Assembly: GCF_043290135.1 (NCBI RefSeq)
Contig: NC_134704.1
Span: 12,406,001-12,470,000, forward strand
Origin: Rhipicephalus microplus
Taxonomy: Eukaryota; Arthropoda; Arachnida; Ixodida; Ixodidae
Length of the DNA stretch: 64,000 nt
Direction of reading: 5' to 3'
Shown here: piece after piece, positions 38,265 to 49,330 of the stretch
How positions within the stretch are numbered: the stretch's first letter is position 1
Layout of the letters: each line of letters begins with the position of its first letter
Notes under the pieces: generated by a model
What the model saw: only the letters and a program-made list of their open reading frames with translations
What the model was told of the DNA's origin: nothing
Databases searched by the model: none
Translations under genes and position numbers: made by a program

Positions 38265-39230
38265 GTACATTGCTACCATAGTGCTTCATAAAGAAAGCAA
38301 CAGAATACCAATCAAGAAGGGTGTAAGGCAGGGGGACACAATCTCCCCAATGCTATTTACCGCGTGCTTACAGGAGGTTTTCAGAAGCCTAGAATGGGAA
38401 CAGTTAGGGATAAGAGTTAATGGAGAGTACCTTAGTAACCTGCGCTTCGCCGATGACATTGCATTGCTGAGTAACTCAGGGGACGAATTGCAACTCATGA
38501 TTACGGAGTTAGACAAGGAGAGCAGAAAGGTGGGTCCTAAAATTAATCTGCAGAAAACGAAAGTAATGTACATCAACCTCAGAAAGGAGCAGCGCTTCGA
38601 GATAGGTAATAGTGCACTTGAAGTTGTAAAAGACTATGTCTACTTAGGGCAGGTAATAACCGCTGAGCCTAACCACGAGATTGAAGTAACTAGAAGAATA
38701 AGAATGGGGTGGAGCACATTCGGCAAGCACTCTCAAATTATGACAGGTAGATTGCCACTATCCCTCAAGAGGAAGGTATATAACAGCTGTATCTTGCCGG
38801 TACTTAGCTACGGAGCAGAAACCTGGAGACTTACAAAGAGGGTTCAGCTTAAATTGAGGACGACGCAGCGAGCAATGGAAAGAAAAATGGTAGGTGTAAC
38901 CTTAAGAGACAAGAAGAGGGCAGAGTGGATTAGGGGACAAACGGGGGTTAAGGATATCATAGTTGAAATAGAAAAGAGGAAATGGACATGGGCCGGGCAT
39001 GTAGCGCGTAGGCAGGATAACTGCTGGTCATGAAGGGTAACGGACTGAATTCCCAGAAAAGGGAAGCGGGTTAGGGGGAGACAGAAGGTTAGGTGGGCAG
39101 ATGAGATTAAGAAGTTTGCGGGTATAAATTGGCAGCAGCAAGCACAGGACCGTGTTAACTGGCGGAACATGGGAGAGGCCTTTGTCCTGCAGTGGACGTA
39201 GTCAGGCTGACGATGGTGATGATGATGATG
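38265..39230 (+). mobile_element. 5'-truncated RTE/BovB-type LINE with perfect target duplication
   Basis: This 966 bp insertion contains the C-terminal half of a reverse transcriptase frame and ends in gatggtgatgatgatgatg, a short trinucleotide tail typical of RTE-clade LINEs. The 13-mer acattgttttatt lies exactly at both ends (38252-38264 and 39231-39243). The element lost its endonuclease and the N-terminal RT motifs at insertion, as is usual for LINE copies. The clade is judged from the protein style and tail; a phylogeny was not run. Confidence 0.9.
38284..39201 (+). pseudogene. Reverse transcriptase C-terminal part, RTE-type, two premature stops
   Basis: The frame enters at the element boundary, with no natural start. 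Near residues 21-30 (counting from an upstream ATG at 38263) it has GVRQGDTISP, the conserved QGD region of RT. RFADD follows at residues 61-65, the catalytic two-aspartate motif. Downstream are the thumb and C-terminal signatures of this group (VYLGQ, LPVLSYGAETW, RAMERKMVGV, WAGHVAR). The frame then meets TGA at 39031-39033 and again at 39046-39048. Beyond them the same frame continues to the expected C-terminus ending FVLQWT and a TAG at 39199-39201. The two stops are the only breaks I see, so the copy decayed little after insertion. It cannot retrotranspose itself because the 5' half is missing. Confidence 0.9.
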
Positions 39231-39243
39231 ACATTGTTTTATT

Positions 39244-39550
39244 CACTTTGAGGGGGTTTTCTCAAATGCTGTTACGAAAATTTACTTTGTTTTCAAGGCC
39301 TATAGAATAATATTCTCCATGAGAAGTGCGCATTCTATGGTCCCCACGTTTCACTCTTGCTATTCTCGGTAAAGCATCTTCTTACGCAAGAAACAACTAT
39401 TTCGGGAAGAAAAAGCGAAATAATACATATGCGCAAAACACGGAAAAAGAGCACATACTATTGTCGTCAGAAAAAAACTATTGCACGAGTCATGAAGGTT
39501 GCAAGTCTAGCGCCGAATCCCCGCTCAAATATTTACTGCGGAAATTAAGG
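39244..39550. other. Non-coding spacer
   Basis: No gene recognised to the right of the LINE. A plus-strand frame starting at 39326 continues into the GC-rich island below. Confidence 0.4.
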
Positions 39551-40873
39551 CGGCCAGGTGTGTTGCTCGAAGTACGATGGCGCAGCGCCTCTTCTTACAA
39601 AGAGCAGGCAAGTGATGAAAATGCGCAGGAAGCAAACAAGCAACGGGTGACGAAATTAGATCCCGCAGCTGCGTCCTTTCTCATTCGCTATCAGCTTCCA
39701 CACGACTCGACTCCGCCCAGCGCAAACATAAAGCTTCTCGGAGCGCCGTCTCTCATTCGCATTCTCCCCTTCGAAGGTAGTTCTGCCTTCTGCCGAAGCA
39801 AATACATCGCGACCGCCGCCTCCTCAGTCGTGTATACGTTAATGATGGTCGCGGAGTACGCGGCCCAAGCGCTCGCTCCAGCTATCGCTTTCCGACAAAG
39901 TCTTTTTCCAAGTGAACTGTCCTTCTCGCGGCACTGAGTCGCGTTCGGGTGGTGCGGATGAGCGAAAGATGTGCCACGGCCGCGACGCCATTGCCGAGCC
40001 GGAAGCAACGTTTCCTCCCCGCTGAGTCGTTCGTTTCACGCACTTCTGAAGCGAAATAAAGAAAGCGGGCAGTTCGACCGGAATGGACGAGCGCTACTCT
40101 ACGAAGGCGACTACGACGATGCGAAGAATGCGTCTGCGTATTGTCCGCCTCTTTTTTTTTTTTTTTTTACCGTTGTGTGTGCGCACATACAAGATTAATC
40201 GGGCGAGTCACCCGAGCTTTCTCCGAGGTACCGTTCCCGGTGCGCGACTCTTCCACCTCCTGCCCCCCTCTCCCGTGCACAAACCTTACTTTCCCATAGC
40301 CTGCGTAGAGGTGCGGCATGAGGAACGGAGCCGTTTATGCGTCAGCTCCGGAATTTGCGTGGCCTCCGTTTCCCTCGAAGGTATTCGGCGCACACTGTCC
40401 TCGACAAAACAGTGGCGTTCTTTGTTGCGCATTCAACGCGAGCTTGCCGACTGCCGCCTCGGAGACCAGAAGAGTACTTCGAGGAAGTGGTTTAGAGGTC
40501 GCCGCTCCGCGCCGCATCTTTTCCCAACAATCGGTTTCTTCGGCGGGCTTCTCTTCTGGTTATGCTCGCGCTTGGAAAGGCATTGTTCTTCTCCTTCTGG
40601 TCGCGCTGACTATTCCAATTCATCGTGAGGCCTGCGGGTGGCTCTCGGGTTCAGCGCAGTTTGCACGCACCTTACGTTGAGGCCACAGAGCTTGCACAGC
40701 GCTTCTGCAGGACGCGCGAGTCGAAGAAACAAACAGAGCAGCTTGTCCACAAGCGCGGTCGGTATACGGAAAGGAAAGGAGGGCGTCTCTGTGTTGTAAG
40801 CCCGCGGGATCGTGAAAAGAGTAGGGTGTGTGCCCCTCGGGGAGCAGCGAAGGCTCACTGAGCGGAGGCTCAC
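39551..40873. other. GC-rich island with long overlapping frames
   Basis: Plus-strand frames of 203, 181 and 120 codons (39326-39937, 40083-40628, 40318-40680) and minus-strand frames of 87-105 codons overlap heavily. The 120-codon frame ends with a hydrophobic GIVLLLLVALTIPI segment but matches no family I know. A poly-T run of 18 lies at about 40150-40167. I cannot assign a gene; a promoter or 5' exon is possible. Confidence 0.25.
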
Positions 40874-42877
40874 TTTGCATTCGCGAATTAAAACCGTCGG
40901 ATGTTACATGGCAGTGATGGCACACTAAGTGATGTACTCGCTGTTCCCGAGGCGTTCCGCCCTCAAGTTCTTCGGAAGAATGGTAGGAATTATCCTGTTA
41001 CGTCTTCTCAGGGAGGAGCTACCGGTGACGAGATGGCCTTAGTGACCTCCTAGGCTCGCGGCTGGATTTCTTTATTACGTTCCAGCCCTTCCTGCAGGGA
41101 TGAGTCACAGTCTTCGTACATTCGTTTGCACGCTCTATTAGAAGAATTCCAAGATAGACGGAAAAATACTAAGCGTCCTGCATTTCCAGTAAGTACAGAA
41201 CCCGACTACTTGTATAACAAAGCAGCCAGTCTAAGCGCGTCCTTTTTGTAATCGAAATTCAGAACTCCATTTACACAAAGTTCCATCCACCAGTGTACTA
41301 CATACCTCACACTGAATAAACCAAATAATTTGGGCTGCTAAGGCAAATATTGTGCTTGTATTTATTCTTATATTTCAGTAGTTTAGAGCTTTTATTTAGA
41401 GAGATCAATAGGCAGAAAATGTTCATTAATAGGAAAGTAACCATTGCTCACACCATCGCTTTTTCCAATGTATTTCTTTCTTCTTTGTTTCTTTTTTTGT
41501 CTGCCACTATGTGCTTTTTGACGAGCTCCATGCAGACCTATTATTGCATAAGCACCAAAATAAGATGAAAATCTGCACAATCATATACAAAACTGTCAAA
41601 ATCAAGAATAGCCTATGATTATTTGTTCACCCTCTTTTGAACATAACGTACTGCATATGATTTGTCCGCGCCACCGCTTTCAGCAATATGAGTCATGAAT
41701 ATATCAATTACACTTTGTTCTTTCCCAAAATTTTTAGCATGCTTAAACCGAAACTTGATACCTTTCTAGGCTGGGTTTCTGCACCACTGGCTTTGTTTTT
41801 TTTTCCTACTCGTCCTACTAATTTCACGATTGCCAATTAGCAATGATAATGGCAATGATGATGTCAGCCACTGATAGACTGTGAAGCACATTTCAGAAGT
41901 TCAAAGCACCCAGGCTCGTCTTTGAATTAACGACTCTAAAGAAAGCGGTTTACCATTCGGTAAGGTTAGCACTGAAAGCAGGTGAAATATCTTCAAGTTT
42001 ACGATTACGCGCCTATGTTGATTGATGAAGTTATTGTTAACACAGAGCTGCCTTTCAAGCCCTTTCCCTAGACCTTGACTAGCGTGACTCTGGCTTTTTA
42101 TAGAGACCACATAAAAAAACAGCGAAACAAGCCAACACAGTGTATAGATTGTATAATTTTAGTACTTTATTGAGCGATGCTAGGAAGATGGCGGCTCTAT
42201 TTTTCCGAAAGAAAGAAAAAAAGAGAACTTTCCCCAGGGAAAGCACGTTTTCCGTCCGTCCATTGCGCGTTGATGTCAAACCAGGCGCTGCCCGCATTGT
42301 CAAGTGTTTCCCAACGAACGAGACAAAGGTGAACACCGATACAAGAAGGTTGAGAAGCGGGAAGGAGGGCCACCGTGGTATTGCGGTACGCCACCATTGT
42401 ATTTGAACGCTTCATCTTATCTCGAACTTCAACGTTTGTTTCTTTAAAACGCAGAGCAGGGAGGCGTCTACAACGCTGACGTGGTGTTTTGTTTGCACTC
42501 TAGTGGTGCGTGTGTGTGTGTGTTGGGACAAGAGGGGTGTGGGAGAGACCTTTGGCTGACCCACAGCATGGATTCGTGCCGTGACTGACCTCACCTACGG
42601 CTAGTCTCGCAAGACACTCTGCCATGATCGTTTAACAATGGCCCCCAGCTCCTTTCTTATCTAACAGCTAAGATCAAAATGTTCATTCCCTTTTGTTTTT
42701 GTTTTTTTACTTTAAACATTGCCCGTATAGCGTTAACTTGCTGTCTTCCTTTGTCAAGCTTATAATGCTCGTAAGATAATCAATGTAACTGTATACAGCC
42801 AGTGGTTAATAAGAAAGCCAGAGATAAAAACAAATAAATAGAGAAAATTGAAGAGGAAGAGCAGGTATTTCGCTTGA
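40874..42877. other. Mostly AT-rich non-coding DNA
   Basis: No gene recognised in these 2 kb. Small frames at 42140-42415 lie on both strands and lack domains. Confidence 0.4.
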
Positions 42878-42891
42878 ATATATATATATAT
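42878..42891. repeat. Short (AT)n run at the left edge of the foldback
   Basis: Seven AT units directly before the inverted Penelope-type ends. Confidence 0.9.
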
Positions 42892-42935
42892 AGTCAAGTA
42901 AATCCTCCGTGAGCAGTCACAAAATGGTTTATTTC

Positions 42936-42967
42936 GACGTTTCAGCCAGAGTCTGGCTTTCAGCAGG
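42936..42967 (-). ncRNA. Degenerate hammerhead-like core, left arm
   Basis: The minus strand reads CTGCTGA (an A-to-C change in the CTGATGA box), a GCC/GGC stem II, then GAAACGTC (42936-42943). The box mutation is at a core position needed for catalysis, so this copy should be inactive. Confidence 0.5.
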
Positions 42968-42983
42968 ATTGAACTTCTCAATC

Positions 42984-43014
42984 CTGATGAAGGACAGACT
43001 CAGGCTGGAACGTC
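42984..43014 (+). ncRNA. Degenerate hammerhead-like core, right arm
   Basis: CTGATGA (42984-42990) is intact, but stem II is imperfect and the GAAA box reads GGAA before CGTC. Expected to be inactive. Confidence 0.5.
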
Positions 43015-43096
43015 GAAATAAACCACTTTGAGACTGCTCACGGAGGATCTACTCAACTACTTGCAACGCTACGGCCACTTCACCACCATGTCTGAA

Positions 43097-43285
<189 letters not shown>

Positions 43286-44944
43286 CTGTAGAAATCGGTC
43301 TTTCCGAGTCAGAATACCTGCGCTGCAGTTTGTTTTGGGAGGGAGGAGTCTGACTCCCTTCTCTTCGCTGAACGTGTTTGTATGTTAGCGTGTATAATCA
43401 TACAAATCGCAAACATGTCGCAGTAGGGGGTGAAGTGAGGACCCCACCCTTCAACTCCACTCTCTGGCTCTAAAGCCAATGGCCTACGCCCAGCTTTGCT
43501 TTCATGTTTGTTCAGTCAATTCCTATATAATGGCTTGTCCAAGTTTTCCTGCTGTTCGAGAGTGCTGGAAAAGAAAACAAAAACGAAGGAAGGCATTTGG
43601 CTGACCACTGATTTATAGATCATTATCTGTGTTATCTGGCCTGTAATTCTGCGTTGAAGGATTGAGGCTGTAAGGAAAAGGTTGGGAAATTAGTACGCAC
43701 TGCACGGATGGATCTTTGCACATTCTATGTGTGTTCACATTTCAAGAAGTCAGGAAGCCGTAAATGCGTACAATGCCTTTTCCTACAGAGACAGTTGGAC
43801 TCGTGCCTATTTGGTGAGCAGCCAGGAAAGAGGATGTCGCAGGAAGGTAAATTGCTATAGCGACCATTCGAGGTCACCTGGTAATCTTACTATACCCGTG
43901 GAGGAAGGAAGCGTTAGCAGAGGCCCCTGACTAACCACGCTGAATTGAAAAAGAGTTCGGCGGAAGTGTCACCATTCTTTCAACAAAGGATTACGTTGAC
44001 TGCTGAACCAAACGTACATGTTTCTTCATCAACCGGACACGGAAGAGCACTCTTTTTTTGTTGCGACAAATACTTGCCTTTTAGGCGTTATATTTTTGTT
44101 AAATGTGTGCTGTTAGGCTGGTGTTGTGTATCAAGTGCTCGCTAATGAGAATTTCAGGATAATGGGAGAGTAGGTTTTGTCCTGTTTTTTTTTTTTAAGT
44201 CGCATTCCTTTCGCGACTTGAATAACGTTAATATTGGATATACTGATTCGGAGACTGTGTGTCAAACAGGTGCAGTGTAGGACATTGATGGAATAAGAAA
44301 GGAGAAGCAAAGACGTGAATACTAGCACACGTTAACCTACGGTAAGAGAACAAAGGTGAATCTACTATGAAGCATTAATTAAAGAAAACAGCTTTAGTAG
44401 AGCACTAAATTCACTTCTCAATTTTACATTTGTCCCTCGCAGCGTAACTAAGTATAAGTGTAGCGGAAATATGAATAAAAAACATTTGGGAGATGCCACT
44501 TACCTTGGAAATCGACGTTATGCAACGTATGCGAAGAGAAGGTGAGAGTGTTGTAATTTTTTTATTCAGTGACACGTTATGAAATCACGCTAAATATATG
44601 TAAAAATGTTGCATGCATAGACAAAAGTTGAACAGTTGCAAATGCTTAAATTACCAGTTGTTTGCACTTGCGCAATGATGCCAACGTTAACATGAGTATT
44701 GGCAATCGACACCAGAAGCGATAAGCTGATACGTAGCGGTGGTGCTTGCGAAGATGGTATCTCTGAACACTGCTACATAAATCAAATTCAGCGAATGTCA
44801 CCTAAATGCAATTGACGTTCATCTAACGTGATAGCTATATGATAGGAGTACATATGCAATGTTTATAAAATCGGATAGTGGGCACTGCAACCGCAATGAT
44901 GTTTCGCGAACAATACGCTCTATTTGAACAGTAGTTCCAAGAGC
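43286..44944. other. Non-coding DNA
   Basis: No gene recognised. Several frames of 60-70 codons are domainless. Confidence 0.4.
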
Positions 44945-45125
44945 TGGAGTGGTTTTTTGATAGAACAATTGATTGCCACGCGGAATGCTTGGGTTCGATT
45001 CCTGCTGAGACCATGGTAAGTTAATGTATGCGTTCGTTGGGTCAATGCTGCCGATGACATCATTTTCCTAACGCAGTGGCACATACCCACCCGCGGGTAT
45101 GTGCCACTGTTTAACGGGAGGTGTG
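44945..45125 (+). mobile_element. tRNA-derived SINE, family C, ending in a long hairpin
   Basis: The head tggttttttgatagaacaat and B box cttgggttcgattcctgctg are tRNA-like in spacing. The body gggtcaatgctgccgatgac precedes a perfect 15 bp stem (45074-45088 with 45095-45109) around a 6-nt loop. I recall similar cacatacccgcgggtatgtg words at the end of tick repeats of this type. Family assignment is tentative. Confidence 0.6.
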
Positions 45126-45189
45126 TGACGATTTATGCGACGAGATTGGGGCATTACTCATGTGTTGACTAGCGCGTCATAACCGTCAA

Positions 45190-46300
45190 TCCACCTTACC
45201 CTCCCATTGTAATTTTGGTTGATGCCAAGGTAGGCGGGTGATCACAAGAGCACCCAGTCGTGACGTCGAAAGCTGGATGACGAATACTTTCATTTCGGCT
45301 TTGAAGCAAAAACTTCAGTGTGGCACGTTTTGGGCAGAATGCCACAGGTAACGACCCCGGAGTTACGCAATCCCGCAGGGGCGTCTTTTCGAGTAATCTT
45401 TTGTCGTCATTTACATTTCGGCAGCGACCGTAACACGGCAGTGGCATTTCCGCTTCCAGTCTCGGTGGTGACGCAACGCACCGCCTGAATCGTCTTTGTT
45501 CCCTTAGGAAAAAGCTCCGGCGACGCCTTCGCGTTTCTGGACTCATTGTCGAAGCTCCCACTTGACGATGCAACAACGGGTCCACTCTGGCGTCCCTGGT
45601 AAGACCGACAACACCCGCCTTTTTCGTCTGCTTAGCCTCCGACGCAGCGAAGGGGGCCGTGCCCTTAAGACGCGCTGCTCACGTTCGCTTTCACTAGGCT
45701 CCAAAGTGAGTGATACGGGACACGGTAGTCTTGGCGCACAAGAAAAAATAATAACGCTACATTCAAAGAGGCAGACGAGATGTACTGAATCTGTTCACTA
45801 CGTTGGGCCACGACACGATTGTTTCGAAGCAGCGCGACTTCCTGTGCTGCACCCTCGCTGCAAACGAATGGCGCGCGTCTTACAACGTGTTGTTTTCTGG
45901 AGCGAGTTCAGAGCCTCTTCCGCCCTTTACTTACTCGGCTCCGTTTATTTCATTCCCGTACTCCCGCTCGCCATTGTTCACCACTCGATGAGGGCCAAAT
46001 GTCGTTATCTGGTTCGCTGTTCGACCGGAGGTCATCTTCTTTCTCATTTCCACATGAGCGATCTACGCTTCTGCATCGTCGTCGACTGGCCATTTCCGAG
46101 GCGAGGCAATATCTATAATTATCGAGAGGGCTGTATAGGGGCGCATGCGCACGTGCCGCCATCTATATACCTCTGCTTATTTCTCTAGATCATTTTTCTC
46201 TCGCTCTCTGATCGAGATGGCGACCGGAAGCCGTTTATTTCGGGCGCGTCCGCAGCGCATGGCACACGTGCTTGCCTGATAAGCTCGCAGCCCGCCGAGA
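45190..46300. other. GC-rich island with long overlapping frames
   Basis: A 208-codon plus-strand frame (45562-46188) is the longest in this part but is Arg/Ser/His-rich, has no domain and overlaps minus-strand frames at 45196-45585 and 45950-46162. The minus-strand frame at 45950-46162 begins MAARAHAP and contains a Ser/Asp/Glu-rich stretch; it could be a first exon. No splice or homology support. Confidence 0.25.
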
Positions 46301-47125
46301 AACGCGCGCATCACTCAAACACTGACCATTGCTCGACCTTCTAACCATTTAACCAGCGCGCTGTTTTCCCGGGTATACGCGTTTTGACTGCAGGCTTCCG
46401 CATTCGCAGAAGAACGCGCGTGCAGAGAAGGACAGGGAGAAAAATGCTTCAGCAAAATTTTCACCGTGTGCCACGGAAGAAGGCCCTTAATATCAGCCTG
46501 TAGTGCCCAACATGACATGATACGGAGTGCTCTTTCGCCGTTTAGTTAGCAACGTTACTAGACCAAGTATCGTTGTCAAGTTTGGACGTCTCGTGGTGAC
46601 ACAATGATCGCTCGTGTCAAATAGTTGCGGATAACGGCGGGCATGTTTGTTGACCACTGTCTTTTCCGGGTTGCCGCTGTCAGTCATCTGACATCAGTGC
46701 CAGTGAATGCAGTTACAGCCACTGACATTGCGTAGTGCGAATGTGCTTGTAATGCAATGTTATTGTGAATAGTCGATATCCGGCTATTTTCTTAACGTCT
46801 CCGCACTGTCTGCAGGCTTACCTTACAGCGTGCCTGACTGATAAAAATGGTGTGTAACAATTGAAAATGCAGACCATATATAAAAATAACATTTTTCTAA
46901 ACGCTCTCAATAAATTATGAACGAAGACATAAGTCGCTCTTGCTTTTCGCTTTCTAGAAAGAAAGCTAGCGGTGGGAAACGAATACTAAAAAAATTGAGA
47001 GCAGTCTTTTAAGGAGTTGAATATAACAGTATAACGTAACTAGCACCTGTGCAGGTTTATAGAACTCATCGTTGGACTATATCAACGTAGGAATATTGTG
47101 CGAACAAATTGATGTGAGCTTAGCT
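46301..47125. other. Non-coding DNA
   Basis: No gene recognised. Confidence 0.45.
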
Positions 47126-47482
47126 TCAAAAGTTTATTCTGCAACTGTCTTCAACTATACCAATACGAAATTTCGTGGAGATGCTCAGACATCCTTTGTG
47201 TTCTTTTACTTGTTCATTTAGTTTAAATTTAACTCCATTGATAATCGCGTAAGGGATGCAAAGCAAGTAGGATGCTTTCTCACCTAGATACCCTGAGTAA
47301 CCAGCACGTATAGGCGTTCTTCCGTATCCGCGCATCCAACGTTGCATGTTTCTCACGCGCCGTGCTATTACTTCCTGGTGCTTCGATGCGCATTGATTTA
47401 TACGTTTCGATTTCAGCTGTACGAAGCTCGGCTGCGCTTCCTGCATACGAAGCAAGTTCGACCGACTCTGTGGTCGGTTCAT
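47126..47482 (-). CDS. Hypothetical frame or candidate first coding exon
   Basis: This 118-codon minus-strand frame stands alone on its strand, unlike most long frames here. Its N-terminal part is basic and polar (MNRPQSRSNLLRMQEAQPSF...), with an RRVRNMQRWMRGYGR segment near the middle. In the minus-strand DNA a good donor, CTAG|GTGAGA, falls inside the frame after the codons for AGYSGYL; the exon would then end at 47284. The ATG context is taca-ATG-aac, acceptable for a start. No domain, signal peptide or membrane segment is evident. I do not recognise the family. It may be a real exon of a gene extending left, or chance. Confidence 0.2.
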   Translation of the reverse strand: MNRPQSRSNLLRMQEAQPSFVQLKSKRINQCASKHQEVIARRVRNMQRWMRGYGRTPIRAGYSGYLGEKASYLLCIPYAIINGVKFKLNEQVKEHKGCLSISTKFRIGIVEDSCRINF

Positions 47483-48860
47483 TGTAAAGATCGTTACGCT
47501 TAATATCGAAAGTCTTCTTGGCTCAGCGTTTGCAGCATCACTCTTTGCTGTTGCGGCAAAGACAGCACCGAACGGGAATCGGAAGTGCGTACACTATCAT
47601 TCATTACGGGAACCATTAGTAACAATGTCAGACATCAGTTTTCGAATGTCAGTTTCCAGGTCCATCGCATTCCTGCACACTCGCATGCAGTGAGGCAGAA
47701 TTTTCAAAGCGTGAACTGCACATGTTCAGAGTCGTACAAGTCCCCATTTGATACCAGTGCTCGTGACCGCACACGCCGTGCCCTAGGTATTTGACACGGT
47801 GCCGTGAACTCTACCAGTATACCAGCCCGCGGTAAAAGCGTGTGCTCGAAGAACGCTCGAATCCACGAGTAAATGAAATGCGACCCACTCACAACACATG
47901 CATGCGAAGGCAAAGCCGCACGATTGCCAGACCATGGAAAATTCGAATAGATGGCTCGGGAACTCTTGGGTCAGGTTATAAAAACATGAAATTCCAACTT
48001 TGAATAAACTTCCAACTTCAAATGATCAAAGAACACAAAAATTGCTTGTTCTGTTTGCTTTGCTATCCCCTTTTCGATAGCAGGCTTCGATGACATGTAT
48101 CCACACTTTCCAGCACGATTGGCGAAACTCCAGCAAACCGACATGACAGATGGTCTCAATGGAGCTAAGCAAATTCGAAGTATCGGTGTTAAATACACGT
48201 CTGTAAAGTATGCCTCTTGAAGTAAGCAAAAAAAAGAAGGAAGAAGAAAATCGCTTATGGAAAGACATTTCATTTTGAAAGTTGGGAGTGAGAGTATATG
48301 GTGGCGCAACCATCTGTTGACGTGCCGTAGAATTTTAGGTTGTTCGAAAACTTATAGCGCTAGTGATTTAGCATGTTACCCGTGCCATAAGCATAAGAGA
48401 CATTGTTAGTGGTGCACATAATGGTGCACGTGATGGTGCAAAGATCAACCAGCCACACGCGTACCTAATTGTGGAGCAAGTCATTCTGACCTGGCACTGT
48501 TCAGCAGGAGTTATGTGTAAGATTCGCGCATAACAGTAGTCGCACGAACACAGAAAAGTCATATACGCTTAACACTCCCACCTTCCGACAGCTCGTATTT
48601 ATTTTGAGGCTCCTCTTTGGGGGCATCTTCTTCGCCCAATTGCGCACGAATGCTACAGCCGTACACGCAAAGCTAAAAAATGTATTGCCCCGTGACTTCT
48701 GACACGAACATCTGCACGTAAGCTTCGTTACGATCGCCACGCCAGCTGTCGGCCGGGGTCCAACAGTCATCAACGATGCCCAAAGCATGGCGTAGATAGG
48801 AACAACTACGGGAGCACGCGACTTACGAGAGCACGTTTCGGTTTTCAGTCCGACTATCAA
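47483..48860. other. Non-coding DNA
   Basis: No gene recognised. Overlapping minus-strand frames (47971-48313, 48501-48905) lack domains. Confidence 0.4.
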
Positions 48861-49330
48861 GTGCCAGCGTGCACCCCGTTGTCGTTCGCAACGCTTGTAC
48901 AACATCTGACGGCATGTCCGTGGCTTCCTTCAAACCTATTTACCCCTCTCTGGCAGAGAACTACTGGGGAAGAAATTCACAGGTACACACAAGTCAAAGA
49001 AAGCGCAAGAGGCAAGTGTTGGAACAGCTGAAAGAGGTAACACATGATGCAAGGCGCTTCATTTGCGGCGATGCTTGTGTGACCGAAAAGGTGGAAATCG
49101 CGTTACCACGCGACGCCGTCCACGCGACGCCGTCCACGCGACGCCGTTCGACACCGCAAGTGTGCGACTCGAAGCACACGTGCATCCAACTGTTAACAGC
49201 AAAAACAGCGAGGGCAATCTCATCGATGATGGCAACTTCGAGAATACTTCGCCGGGCTCCTTCCGATGCGGACCAATTTGTCGATCAACGAGAGACCTCC
49301 TCCATTCTCTCTACACCCCCATGATGGTCG
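48861..49330. other. GC-richer stretch with 14 bp tandem repeat
   Basis: A 151-codon plus-strand frame (48869-49324) crosses three copies of the 14-mer ccacgcgacgccgt (49106-49147). The frame has no domain and overlapping frames exist, so I do not call a gene. Confidence 0.3.
49106..49147. repeat. Three exact tandem copies of a 14-mer
   Basis: ccacgcgacgccgt at 49106-49119, 49120-49133 and 49134-49147. Confidence 0.95.

Larger units (their letters stand above)
42892..43058. mobile_element. Foldback pair of Penelope-like terminal repeats, no internal sequence
   Basis: Left arm: agtcaagtaaatcctccgtg through atttcgacgtttcagccaga to gcaggattga. The right arm is its reverse complement with substitutions, ending gctcacggaggatctactca. 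The arms meet at ggattga/tcaatcc with a 5-nt loop (about 42970). These are the same ends as in the element at 15756-16949, but nothing lies between them. Confidence 0.85.

Noticed and set aside
39326..39937. A 203-codon gene
   Set aside because: Domainless; the first third is AT-rich and the last third GC-rich, which suggests a chance frame across a composition boundary.
45562..46188. A 208-codon gene
   Set aside because: No domain, overlaps frames on the other strand, Arg/Ser-rich composition typical of random GC-rich DNA.
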